Assembly: GCF_008042045.1 (NCBI RefSeq)
Contig: NZ_RDBP01000034.1
Location: forward strand, 12,526 to 67,019
DNA: 54,494 nucleotides
Source of the DNA: Streptomyces sp. T39
Lineage (GTDB): Bacteria; Actinomycetota; Actinomycetes; Streptomycetales; Streptomycetaceae
Reading direction: 5' to 3'
The position numbers and the translations under genes are program-made. The notes under the pieces are model-generated. The model did not search any database. It had not been told where the DNA came from and saw nothing but the letters and a program-made list of their open reading frames with translations. Shown here piece after piece: positions 17,030-24,210 of the stretch; position 1 is the first letter of the stretch, and every line of letters starts with the position of its first letter.

Positions 17030-18378
17030 GACGACTCCCCCCGCCCGGACTCCCCCGCGCCGTACGCCGGGTGCTCCAGGGCGTGCAGACAGGCCAGCAG
17101 GCTGCGCGCCTGCATGGTGACGTAGTGGCTGTGGCGCAGCAGCGCGGACAGCTGGGCGGGCGTCGTCCAGCGGTAGCCGGGCGGCTCCGGCAGGTGTCCG
17201 GTCTCGACGATCAGGTGCCGGCTGCGGGTGTGGTACAGCCGGCCTCCCTCGTCGGACAGGACGGTGTCGAAGAGGGTCCGTTGCGGCCCGGCGCCGAGGA
17301 CCTCGTCGAGGAAGCGCGGCCGTTCGCCGCCGGAGGCCGCCTCGTGGTCGCGCGGGGTGCACTGCACGGTGGGCCCGAGCTCGACGACGTCCACGAAACC
17401 CGGCTCGACGCGCTGCTGGACGAGCACGTGCAGCACGCCGTCGACGCGGGTGACGAGGAAGGCGACGAGGCCGGGCCCGTGGGCGGCGATCATCGGCTGG
17501 GACCATTCGGCGACCTCGCGGCCCGCGGCCTTCACCCGGACCCCGATGACGTCGAAGAAGCGGCCGCTCTCGTGGGCGATGGCGAGCGGGTCGCGCCGCC
17601 AGCCCTCCAGCCGGGGCAGCGGCAGGCGTTCGGTGGTGACCTCGATCCGGCTGCGGGCCTCGGTGATCCAGCTGAGGATGCCGGCCGTGCCGGAGCGGTC
17701 CGGGGGCGTGGCGGCGGACGCGGGCGGGAACGGCAGACAGGCCAGCACACTGCGGGAGTCCATGCTGACCAGGTCGTCGAAGCGGAGCAGTCCGAGCAGT
17801 TCGCCGAGCGGCATCCAGCGGAACCCGTCCGCCGCCTCGACCGCGTCCCGGGTCTCGACGATCATGTTGCGGTTCCGCTTGCGCAGGAACCAGGATCCCT
17901 GTTCGGACTGCCGGGAATCGGCGATGATCCGGTGTCCGGCGGTCTCACGGAAATACCGGAGATAGGGAACCGCTTTTCCGCGGTGCACACCGGTGAAATT
18001 GCTCCGGGTGGCCTGAACCGTGGGGGAAAGCTGGAGCCCATTGATGTTCCCGGGCTCGGCTTTCGCCTGCATCAGGCAGTGGAGTTCACCGTCGACGCGG
18101 CGTACGAGAATTCCGAGTATTCCCGTCTCCGGCTGGTTGATGACGGGCTGGTCCCAGCGCTCGACGGGGCCGCCCACATGGTGGGTCCGGATGCCCTCGA
18201 CGGAGAAGAACCGGCCGCTGTGATGCGTCAGGGCCGGGGCGTCGGGGTCGCAGTGCCAGCCGCTCACCGAGGCCAGCGGGACCCGCTCGACATGGGTGGA
18301 GATGCTCCTGCGGGCGTCCTCGAACCAGTGCCGGAAAGCTGACGGCACGGATGGTGAATCACCCATTGATGCATTCAT
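17026..18378 (-). CDS. NDP-hexose 2,3-dehydratase (EvaA/TylX3-like)
   Basis: Removes the C2 hydroxyl to give a 3,4-diketo-2,6-dideoxyhexose. The protein is an internal duplication: both halves contain a GRFF block, SQP/DQP, a VQATRSNF or VQCTPRDH segment, and NMIVET or HLIVET, as in the pseudo-dimeric Nudix-like EvaA family. I chose the ATG at 18378 (450 aa) because CGAGAG precedes it and it fits the 95-99 bp spacing to the upstream TGAGCAA element seen at other genes. An ATG at 18414 and a GTG at 18417 are in frame but lack a ribosome site. It is the first gene of the sugar operon. Confidence 0.92.
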   Translation of the reverse strand: MNASMGDSPSVPSAFRHWFEDARRSISTHVERVPLASVSGWHCDPDAPALTHHSGRFFSVEGIRTHHVGGPVERWDQPVINQPETGILGILVRRVDGELHCLMQAKAEPGNINGLQLSPTVQATRSNFTGVHRGKAVPYLRYFRETAGHRIIADSRQSEQGSWFLRKRNRNMIVETRDAVEAADGFRWMPLGELLGLLRFDDLVSMDSRSVLACLPFPPASAATPPDRSGTAGILSWITEARSRIEVTTERLPLPRLEGWRRDPLAIAHESGRFFDVIGVRVKAAGREVAEWSQPMIAAHGPGLVAFLVTRVDGVLHVLVQQRVEPGFVDVVELGPTVQCTPRDHEAASGGERPRFLDEVLGAGPQRTLFDTVLSDEGGRLYHTRSRHLIVETGHLPEPPGYRWTTPAQLSALLRHSHYVTMQARSLLACLHALEHPAYGAGESGRGESS

Positions 18379-18457
18379 CAGCAACTCTCGGGGACTAGGT
18401 CGGGACTGCGGCATCACATTTCGTGGTGCCTGATTTTCTCGCAGTCCGCGCCCTTGT

Positions 18458-18477
18458 GGCGTCTCCCAGATTGCTCA
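18458..18477 (-). promoter_or_regulatory. TGAGCAA element, copy A (sugar operon)
   Basis: Minus strand TGAGCAATCTGGGAGACGCC. It starts 99 bp upstream of the dehydratase ATG at 18378 and closely matches copies B and C upstream of the FAD oxidoreductase and the haloperoxidase homologue. It is a probable operator or promoter part; the binding protein is unknown. Confidence 0.6.
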
Positions 18478-18488
18478 CACCGGGGCGT

Positions 18489-18502
18489 TCGGCAATTGCC
18501 GA
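18489..18502. promoter_or_regulatory. 14-bp perfect palindrome upstream of sugar operon
   Basis: TCGGCAATTGCCGA is a perfect palindrome 12 bp upstream of element A, between the TetR gene and the sugar operon. It could be the operator of the adjacent TetR regulator; only one copy was noticed. Confidence 0.4.
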
Positions 18503-18511
18503 CCGGGCAGT

Positions 18512-18535
18512 GGCGGCCGGCCGGGGCCGGCCGCC
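18512..18535 (-). terminator. GC hairpin after TetR gene
   Basis: Perfect 11-bp arms (18512-18522 and 18525-18535), 7 bp beyond the TetR stop. There is no U-tract, as is usual in Streptomyces. It separates the TetR gene from the sugar operon. Confidence 0.5.
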
Positions 18536-18542
18536 GGCGGGA

Positions 18543-19175
18543 TCATTCCCGGGCGCCGGTCAGATGATGGCAATGGCCCTCGTACACCCACTCTTCCCAT
18601 TCCTCGGGCGTCCAGCCGCGTTCGGTCACCAGCAGATGGAACAGCTCCGGTCCGAGGAGGACGTACGAGATGTCGACGGCCCGCTCGACCGACAGGTCCT
18701 CGCGCAGCGCCTTCTTGGCGACCAGCGACTCGACGAAGCGCCGCTGGACGACCTGTCGCTGACGCTTGTTCGCCTCCCAGAGCTCGGCCCCGTCGCCGCT
18801 GGTCGTCGCCGCGTTGCGCAGCACCTCCAGCAGCGGGCCGACGCGTTCGTAGACGACGCGCGTCAGATGCACCTGGAGCCGGAGCTGCTGCCGGGGGTCC
18901 TCGGCCTCCAGCGCCTCGACCACCTGGGGCCGTTCCAGGGTGGGCACCGGGTCCTCGTCACCCGCGATGTGGACGTCGATGAGCTCCTTGAGGATCTGCT
19001 GCTTGCTCCCGAACGAGAAGTAGATCGTCTGCACGGCGACCTTCGCCTCACGGGCGATGGAGTCGATCGTCGTGGCGCCGTAGCCGTGCTCGACGAACAG
19101 TTTCATCGCCGCTTCCAGCATCCGGTTCCGGGTCTGCTGCGCCTTGAGCCGGCGGCCGGGGGACTTGCTCACCAT
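18543..19175 (-). CDS. TetR-family transcriptional regulator
   Basis: A 210-aa regulator with an N-terminal helix-turn-helix (about 13-60: RNRMLEAAMKLFVEHGYGATTIDSIAR, then VAVQTIYFSFGSKQQIL), followed by an all-helical ligand/dimerisation domain. It lies between the FAD oxidoreductase and the sugar operon, all on the same strand, with a hairpin directly after its stop. The palindrome at 18489-18502 is a candidate target. The ligand is unknown; pathway intermediates are typical for such cluster-located TetR proteins. Confidence 0.9.
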   Translation of the reverse strand: MVSKSPGRRLKAQQTRNRMLEAAMKLFVEHGYGATTIDSIAREAKVAVQTIYFSFGSKQQILKELIDVHIAGDEDPVPTLERPQVVEALEAEDPRQQLRLQVHLTRVVYERVGPLLEVLRNAATTSGDGAELWEANKRQRQVVQRRFVESLVAKKALREDLSVERAVDISYVLLGPELFHLLVTERGWTPEEWEEWVYEGHCHHLTGARE

Positions 19176-19287
19176 CGTCGATCACTTCCTCGTCACTGCT
19201 ACGGCGTCCGGCGCCACGGGGTCGGGGGCGGAGGACCGCCGGGCCGGTCGCCGCCGCACCGGCAGACCAGGCAAGTATGACTGCCGG

Positions 19288-19321
19288 CCGCCGGCCCCGG
19301 CGGACGCCCCCGCCCGGGGGC
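19288..19321 (-). terminator. Paired GC hairpins after FAD oxidoreductase
   Basis: Two short hairpins, arms CCGCCGG/CCGGCGG (19288-19303) and GCCCCC/GGGGGC (19306-19321), lie in the 178-bp gap between the FAD oxidoreductase stop and the TetR start. They are a possible terminator; the rest of the gap shows nothing clear. Confidence 0.35.
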
Positions 19322-19353
19322 CGCAGGCGTGCGGACCCCGGCGGGGCGGGCGG

Positions 19354-20712
19354 TCAGTCAAGGGCCGTCCCCCGGCCGGCCGCCGGTGAGCGGCGCGCCG
19401 CGATCAGCGACCGGACGACCCGGTCGGGGCGGACGACGGCGGCGGGCTTCGCCAGCAGGTGCTGCACGTCCAGCATGACGCGGTGCGCGGGCACCGAGAC
19501 ATGACTGGCGAGCATGACCTGGCGCACGTAGCGGTTGAGCAGGTCCGTCCCCACTCCCTTGGCCCCGACCGTCTCGGGGTACATGAAGTCGCTGCTGGTC
19601 GACATCTGCCACGGCGTGTCGATCACCCGGGACGCCGCGCGGTAGAAGCGGCGCGCCATCGCGGGGGTCGCGGCCTTGTGCCGGTCGAGGCAGCGGGCGA
19701 GTTCGACGGCCTCCAGGGTGGCCGCGGTCATGCCCTGGCCGTACAGGGGGTTGAAGCTGCAGATGGCGTCGCCGAGGGCGACGAAGCCCTCCGGGACCTT
19801 CTTCAGGCGCTCGAACCAGCGCCGGCGGGCGGCCGGGTAGGTGAAGCGCTCGGCGTCCCCGTCCTCGACCGGCTTGGTGCGGGCCAGCAGGTCCGAGACG
19901 ATGGAGGTGGGGAGCCCGTCGGCGAAGGCGGCGAACCCCTCCGGGTCGACCGGGGCGTGCGCCCGGTGCCACCCGCCGAGGGTGACGATCCAGCGGTCGC
20001 CCTCGACCGCGAAGATCGCGGCGGCGCGCTTGTCGTGGGGCGGCACCGCGGACATCAGGAACAGCAGGGCGTCGTCCTGCAGTTCGCCGCCCTGGCGGTG
20101 CATCACGCGGGTGGTGTAGCCGACGTCGATCTTGACCGTGGTGGTCTTCGGCGCGGGGCAGTCCAGCTCCTCCAGCCAGCGGTCGGTCCGTCCTGCGCTG
20201 CGGCCGGTGGCGTCGACCACGAGTTCGGCGCCGAGCCGGGAGCCGTCGTCGAGTTCGACGCCCAGCACCCGGCCGGACACACCGAACAGGCCGTTGACGG
20301 CGGTCCGGTCGCGGATCTCCACGTTCGGCAGGGCCGCCACCCGGCGGCGGACGGTGTGCTCCAGGTAGGCGCGGGTGAGGCTGATGCCCAGCTGGCCGCT
20401 CTCGAACCGGGTGCGCAGCGCGCCCATCTGGTGGAAGAGCAGGTCGTAGCCGGGGTCGAAGGGCACCGCGCCGCCCGCGATCAGCTCGTCGGTGAGGCCC
20501 GGGAACAGCCGGTCGAGCTTCCGGCGCCCGCTGATGAGCAGCGCGTGGGCGTGCGGGCTCTGCGGCACGCCCTTCCGGTCCGCGGCCGTCTCGGGGAGCG
20601 TGTCGCGGTCGAGGACCGTGACCGATTCGAACCTGCTGGACAGCGTGCGGGCGGCGACCAGGCCGCCGATCGACCCTCCGATGATCACCGCGTGTCCGCC
20701 GATGACGCCCAC
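19354..20712 (-). CDS. FAD-dependent oxidoreductase/monooxygenase
   Basis: A 452-aa single-component-type flavoprotein starting at GTG 20712 with GGGGAGG before it. N-terminal FAD motif IIGGSIGGLVAARTL, then GVPQSPHAHALL, a DATGRS-type motif near 190, and GDAICSFNPLYGQGMT, the second FAD motif. This is the architecture of the p-hydroxybenzoate-hydroxylase-like group that includes epoxidases and hydroxylases of natural-product pathways. It lacks the WxWxIP halogenase signature. It stands alone behind TGAGCAA element B. It probably hydroxylates or epoxidises the polyketide or peptide part, which is inference. Confidence 0.82.
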   Translation of the reverse strand: MGVIGGHAVIIGGSIGGLVAARTLSSRFESVTVLDRDTLPETAADRKGVPQSPHAHALLISGRRKLDRLFPGLTDELIAGGAVPFDPGYDLLFHQMGALRTRFESGQLGISLTRAYLEHTVRRRVAALPNVEIRDRTAVNGLFGVSGRVLGVELDDGSRLGAELVVDATGRSAGRTDRWLEELDCPAPKTTTVKIDVGYTTRVMHRQGGELQDDALLFLMSAVPPHDKRAAAIFAVEGDRWIVTLGGWHRAHAPVDPEGFAAFADGLPTSIVSDLLARTKPVEDGDAERFTYPAARRRWFERLKKVPEGFVALGDAICSFNPLYGQGMTAATLEAVELARCLDRHKAATPAMARRFYRAASRVIDTPWQMSTSSDFMYPETVGAKGVGTDLLNRYVRQVMLASHVSVPAHRVMLDVQHLLAKPAAVVRPDRVVRSLIAARRSPAAGRGTALD

Positions 20713-20788
20713 GTGCCCTCCCCAAAAAGACAGCAAATGCGGTGCGAGTGCACCGCCCGGCACATTCTCGGCACTCCGCCCCGAATAT

Positions 20789-20808
20789 GTCTTCTCCAGG
20801 GTTGCTCA
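20789..20808 (-). promoter_or_regulatory. TGAGCAA element, copy B (FAD oxidoreductase)
   Basis: Minus strand TGAGCAACCCTGGAGAAGAC, starting 96 bp upstream of the GTG of the FAD oxidoreductase and just downstream of the AraC1 stop. It matches copies A and C. Confidence 0.6.
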
Positions 20809-20824
20809 GCCGCCGCGGATTGGG

Positions 20825-21562
20825 TCAGGAGGCGAAGAGTTCCGGGAGCGCGGCGCCGATCGTGGCGCGTTCGGCATCGAAAATCCTTACCCGGGAGGGG
20901 GGTTGCAGCACGAGGTCGACGGTCACCGTGGAACCCGGCGATATGTAGAAGGGGCCGGCCGTGCCGACGGCAATGGGCTGTTTACCGCCGCCCGCTCTGC
21001 GCGACACGGCCTGAATGTGCCACGGGCCTTCCGGAACGTATTCGATGCGCCATGTCCCGGTGCCCTGTTCCATTCGGCAACAGCGGGCGGGGCGTTCCTG
21101 CCGGGTGAGCGGGGGAATGGCGGCGACGAAAACCGGCTCGTCCTCCTGGCCGTCACTGCGGAATATCCTCCCGCGGAACGATCCGTAGGCGAAAGGCGCG
21201 TCGTCCTTGCGGCCCGCGGTGAAGTCGACGGCCGCGGGGCCCAGCTGGGCGAGCCGTCTGAAGCGCCCCGGCGAGACGCCGACACTCCTGGTGAAGCGCG
21301 TCGTGAAGGTGCCGAGGCTCGAGTAGCCCACCTGCACGGAGATGTCCGCGACGCGGTCGGAGGTGCACAGCAGCTTGCGCTTGGCGACCTCCTGCCGGAC
21401 CGCCGTCAGGAAGCGGGCCGGCGGCAGCCCGGTCTCCTGGCGGAAGATCCGGGCCATGTGGAAGGAGCTCAGCCGGGCCGTGTCCGCCAGGACACAGAGC
21501 GACAGCTCCTCGTCGTACCGGTGACGTATCGCTTCGACGACGCTTTCGATCTCGGGCCGCAT
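20825..21562 (-). CDS. AraC-family regulator 1 (N-terminal HTH)
   Basis: A 245-aa regulator with reversed layout: the double AraC helix-turn-helix is at the N-terminus (about 8-105, with LCVLADTARLSSFHMARIFRQ and DISVQVGYSSLGTFTTRF), and the C-terminal half is predicted beta-rich, with no recognised sensor. A second protein with the same layout is encoded at 22691-23473. It is transcribed divergently from the ABM gene; an inverted repeat lies between them. It could control the ABM gene, the FAD oxidoreductase or wider cluster genes. Confidence 0.88.
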   Translation of the reverse strand: MRPEIESVVEAIRHRYDEELSLCVLADTARLSSFHMARIFRQETGLPPARFLTAVRQEVAKRKLLCTSDRVADISVQVGYSSLGTFTTRFTRSVGVSPGRFRRLAQLGPAAVDFTAGRKDDAPFAYGSFRGRIFRSDGQEDEPVFVAAIPPLTRQERPARCCRMEQGTGTWRIEYVPEGPWHIQAVSRRAGGGKQPIAVGTAGPFYISPGSTVTVDLVLQPPSRVRIFDAERATIGAALPELFAS

Positions 21563-21716
21563 GCAGGACTCCCCGTGAGGTGTACGCGCACCTGCACACC
21601 CCTGCCGGGCCGGGACCGCGTGGCGGGCGGACTCCGGGGGCGGAGCGTGCCGACATCTGTGGAGCCGCTGGTCACCGCGGGGGTTCCCGAACGGCTTGCC
21701 TGTTTGCGTAGTGTAC

Positions 21717-21750
21717 CTCTAGAGTCCGACATGAGACAGTGACTCTAGAG
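21717..21750 (+). promoter_or_regulatory. 10-bp inverted repeat before ABM gene (operator)
   Basis: CTCTAGAGTC (21717-21726) and GACTCTAGAG (21741-21750) form a perfect inverted repeat with a 14-bp spacer. Each arm contains the palindrome CTCTAGAG. It ends 12 bp before the ABM start, where a bound protein would block expression. One of the flanking AraC proteins is the obvious candidate. Confidence 0.6.
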
Positions 21751-21762
21751 AGGGACTTGGCC

Positions 21763-22053
21763 ATGACCGTCGTCCGGATCACGCGCTTCAGGACCGACCC
21801 CGCCAACGACGCGGAGATGATCGACAAGCGGGCCACTCTCATCGCCGCGGTCCGCGAGTCCTACCCGGGGCTCACCGAGGCCCGTCTCGGCCGCCTCGAG
21901 GACGGCACCTGGGTCGACCACTGGTACTGGGAGTCCGCCGAGCACATGCAGAAGGCACTGGCCGCGGCGCCCACCATCCCCGAGGCGGGCGCGGCGTTCG
22001 CGCTCACCACGGACACCACCGCCGAGTCCGCGGAGATCGTGGCCGTCGTCTGA
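21763..22053 (+). CDS. Small ABM-fold (antibiotic biosynthesis monooxygenase-like) protein
   Basis: A 96-aa ferredoxin-like dimeric alpha+beta barrel protein. The opening TVVRITRFRTDP and the block GTWVDHWYWESAEHMQKAL fit the ABM superfamily, which includes cofactor-free oxygenases such as ActVA-Orf6 and heme-degrading or non-catalytic members. The start at ATG 21763 follows GAGAGGGA. It stands alone between two AraC regulators, behind its own operator-like repeat and before a strong terminator, so it is expressed as its own unit. Oxidation of an aromatic intermediate is plausible but unproven. Confidence 0.82.
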   Translation: MTVVRITRFRTDPANDAEMIDKRATLIAAVRESYPGLTEARLGRLEDGTWVDHWYWESAEHMQKALAAAPTIPEAGAAFALTTDTTAESAEIVAVV

Positions 22054-22093
22054 CCCGCCCGCCGGCCCGGCCGCCGGCGGACCTGCGCTCCCG

Positions 22094-22135
22094 CCTCCGC
22101 CCGCACGATTCGATCGTGCGGGCGGGGGCTTTTTT
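22094..22135 (+). terminator. Intrinsic terminator of ABM gene
   Basis: A 13-bp stem (arms 22097-22109 and 22113-22125, extendable through a G-T pair), loop TCG, followed by six Ts at 22130-22135. It is the clearest rho-independent terminator in the window. Confidence 0.85.
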
Positions 22136-22690
22136 GCATTGTCTTGGTGAACTCACCGCGCGCCGCCCGCGTCCGCCGTCGCCGGCATCCCCGAATAGGG
22201 CGCGCTATTCGTCCGGACAACCGGACCTCTTTACCGTCCCGAAGGTGCGCGGACATTCCCGAAGGGGCCCAGAAGGGCAGGCGGGACCGAAATCCGACAT
22301 CCCCGCCATACCGCTGCGGCAGGGGGTACCCCTAAGGGGGGAACCGCAAGAATGAAGAAGACACGGCGGACGGGGTCTGCGAGGCTCTTTGGGTAAGGGC
22401 AGTCCACCGTAGCCGATGCGGATCTCACCCCTGACACAGCCGGTGAGCCGATTTCGAGAATCACGCGCACTACGTGAGAACCATCGCGTCACACCACCTT
22501 CGCGCTGTTGATCGCACACCGCAGAGACAGCCGCCCCGGACATTCCGCCACGTTTTCCGGGGCCCGGCAGATCATGCCCACGGAGCCGTCTCACGTCCGG
22601 GTCTACGCGCGACACATCGCGCCGCACGGACGCTCCTGTTCCACGGAGTTCCACGGACTTCCACAAAGAAGAATCCACATGGGGGCCATC
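22136..22690 (+). promoter_or_regulatory. Long leader/promoter region of AraC regulator 2
   Basis: A 555-bp stretch without a convincing gene. It is noticeably richer in A and T than the coding parts and holds the palindrome GGGGTACCCC at 22323-22332 running into CCCCTAAGGGG. The related GGGGGCCCCTAAGGG stands near the PKS hairpin at 2549-2563. TGACACAGCCGGTGAG-type sequence near 22431 may be promoter. The length suggests several control inputs for AraC2. Confidence 0.45.
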
Positions 22691-23473
22691 ATGGAGTACG
22701 CAGTACAATGCGCAGTGAAAACGATTCGAGAACGGTACTTCGAGCCGCTGACGCTGGATGAGTTAGCCCACGCCGCGATGGTGAGCAAGTTCCACTTCCT
22801 TCGTTCCTTCCGGCGGATCACCGGCGTCACCCCCGGCCGTTTTCTCAGCGCGATACGTCTCCATGAGGCGAAGATCCTGCTGCTCACGACCTCCCTGAAC
22901 GTGAGCGACATCGGCGCCCAGGTCGGCTACAGCAGCACCGGCAGCTTCACACGGCGATTCAGCGAGTCCGTGGGCTGCTCCCCCACCCAGTACCGGCACT
23001 CCGGGCACGGCCAGAACCCGCCCGTCGACCCGGGCGCCGCCCTCGCGGGCGAAGGTCTCGCCGAGCAGCGGGAGATGGACCTCCTCCCGGAGGCCGCGCC
23101 CCGGCGGGAGCAGGAACAGGGCTGTGTCACCGGTGTGGTGAAGTCGCCCGGCAGGACCGCATCCGGCATCTACATCGGCGTCTTCGAGAGCCCCATCCTG
23201 GAACGCACCCCCGCGGCCCGCGCCGTGGTCGCGCACTCGGGCCAGTTCCGGATCGGCGGTGTCCCGGAGGGGACCTGGTACGTGCACGCCGTGGCCCAGG
23301 GCGCGCACGCCGGCGCCGCCGGCGAGAGCACCGCGCACCAGCTGCTGGTCGGCACCGCGGGGCCGGTGCAGGTGGGGCCCGGCACCGACCCGATCGTGCA
23401 GATGACCCTGCATCCGCTGGGCTGGTCCAACCCGCCGATCCTCTTCGCCTTCCCCGGCGAAGGGGCGGCCTGA
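22691..23473 (+). CDS. AraC-family regulator 2, with TTA codon
   Basis: A 260-aa paralogue of AraC1: N-terminal HTH pair (LTLDELAHAAMVSKFHFLRSF and DIGAQVGYSSTGSFTRRF), then a C-terminal beta-rich domain. I chose ATG 22691 because it aligns with the AraC1 start and follows GGGGG; ATG 22679 is also in frame. A TTA leucine codon occurs at 22763-22765, within the HTH. In Streptomyces TTA codons are read by the bldA tRNA and make a regulator development-dependent. A long leader upstream suggests complex control. It is likely a master switch for part of the cluster. Confidence 0.88.
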   Translation: MEYAVQCAVKTIRERYFEPLTLDELAHAAMVSKFHFLRSFRRITGVTPGRFLSAIRLHEAKILLLTTSLNVSDIGAQVGYSSTGSFTRRFSESVGCSPTQYRHSGHGQNPPVDPGAALAGEGLAEQREMDLLPEAAPRREQEQGCVTGVVKSPGRTASGIYIGVFESPILERTPAARAVVAHSGQFRIGGVPEGTWYVHAVAQGAHAGAAGESTAHQLLVGTAGPVQVGPGTDPIVQMTLHPLGWSNPPILFAFPGEGAA

Positions 23474-23530
23474 CCCGCCGGGACGGGCCACCCGCGGACC
23501 GCCCGCCCGGTGCGGGGCCGGCGCCTCCCG

Positions 23531-23571
23531 GGGCCCGGCGTCCGGATCCTTCCCGATCCCACGCCGGGCCC
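23531..23571 (+). terminator. Terminator of AraC regulator 2
   Basis: Arms GGGCCCGGCGT (23531-23541) and ACGCCGGGCCC (23561-23571) around a 19-nt loop, 57 bp after the AraC2 stop. Confidence 0.5.
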
Positions 23572-23589
23572 GGGGCCTGCCCCGTGAGC

Positions 23590-23644
23590 GCCCTGAAGGG
23601 CCGGTCCGGATGCGCGGCGCGCATCCGGACCGGCCCTTCAGGGC
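23590..23644. terminator. 26-bp-arm perfect hairpin, bidirectional terminator
   Basis: Arms 23590-23615 and 23619-23644 are perfectly complementary with a 3-base centre. It lies between the convergent AraC2 and DoxX genes, 20 bp from the DoxX stop, so it would end transcription from both sides. It is unusually long for a terminator. Confidence 0.75.
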
Positions 23645-23663
23645 TGCCGTGCGGCCGGGCGGA

Positions 23664-24038
23664 TCAGAAGCTGTACTCGCCGAAGCGGCCCCAGGCGACG
23701 AACGCCGCCAGCGCCAGCAGGACGAGGTTGACCACGACGGCGGGCGCCTCCTTGCGCCGGACGTGGACGACCGCGGCGAGGGCCATGGTGACGGCGAGGC
23801 CCGTGGCGGCGACGGGCACCAGGCCCGGGGCGATGTCGAGGACCGCGGGCAGCACGAGGCCGATGGCCCCGAGCACCTCCACGGCGCCGATCCCCTTGAC
23901 CGCTCCGTCGGAGAAGTCGGCGGCCCACGGCATGTTGCCGGCCGCCAGTTCCGTCCTCGGTGTGACGACCTTCATCAGGCCGACGGCGGCGAACAGGAAG
24001 GCGACGATTCCGGCGACGATCCATAAGGTGGTGTTCAT
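23664..24038 (-). CDS. DoxX-family membrane protein
   Basis: A 124-aa protein with four predicted membrane helices: TLWIVAGIVAFLFAAVGLMKV, VLGAIGLVLPAVL, LVPVAATGLAVTMALAAVV and VVVNLVLLALAAFVAW. The Ala-Val-Gly-Leu-Met-Lys motif and the IGAVEVLGAIGL block are typical of DoxX-like proteins, a family linked to membrane redox or quinone chemistry without a fixed role. It is bounded by strong hairpins on both sides, so it is probably a single-gene unit. Its link to product formation is unclear. Confidence 0.85.
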   Translation of the reverse strand: MNTTLWIVAGIVAFLFAAVGLMKVVTPRTELAAGNMPWAADFSDGAVKGIGAVEVLGAIGLVLPAVLDIAPGLVPVAATGLAVTMALAAVVHVRRKEAPAVVVNLVLLALAAFVAWGRFGEYSF

Positions 24039-24154
24039 GTCTGTCTTTCCTCTGCTTTCTCATCGGTGAGCACGGGTCGAAGGCTCCCCCCGAACGCCTC
24101 TGCGCTTCTGCGTTGCTGTGGAAATGGGCCGGATCGCCGCACGGACAGGCCGGA

Positions 24155-24183
24155 GCCCCGGCACGGATCTCCCGTGCCGGGGC
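24155..24183 (-). terminator. Terminator of haloperoxidase homologue
   Basis: Perfect 12-bp arms (24155-24166 and 24172-24183) with loop ATCTC, 27 bp after the stop at 24211. Confidence 0.6.
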
Positions 24184-24210
24184 CACGTCACAGGGTGCGG
24201 ACGCCGACCG

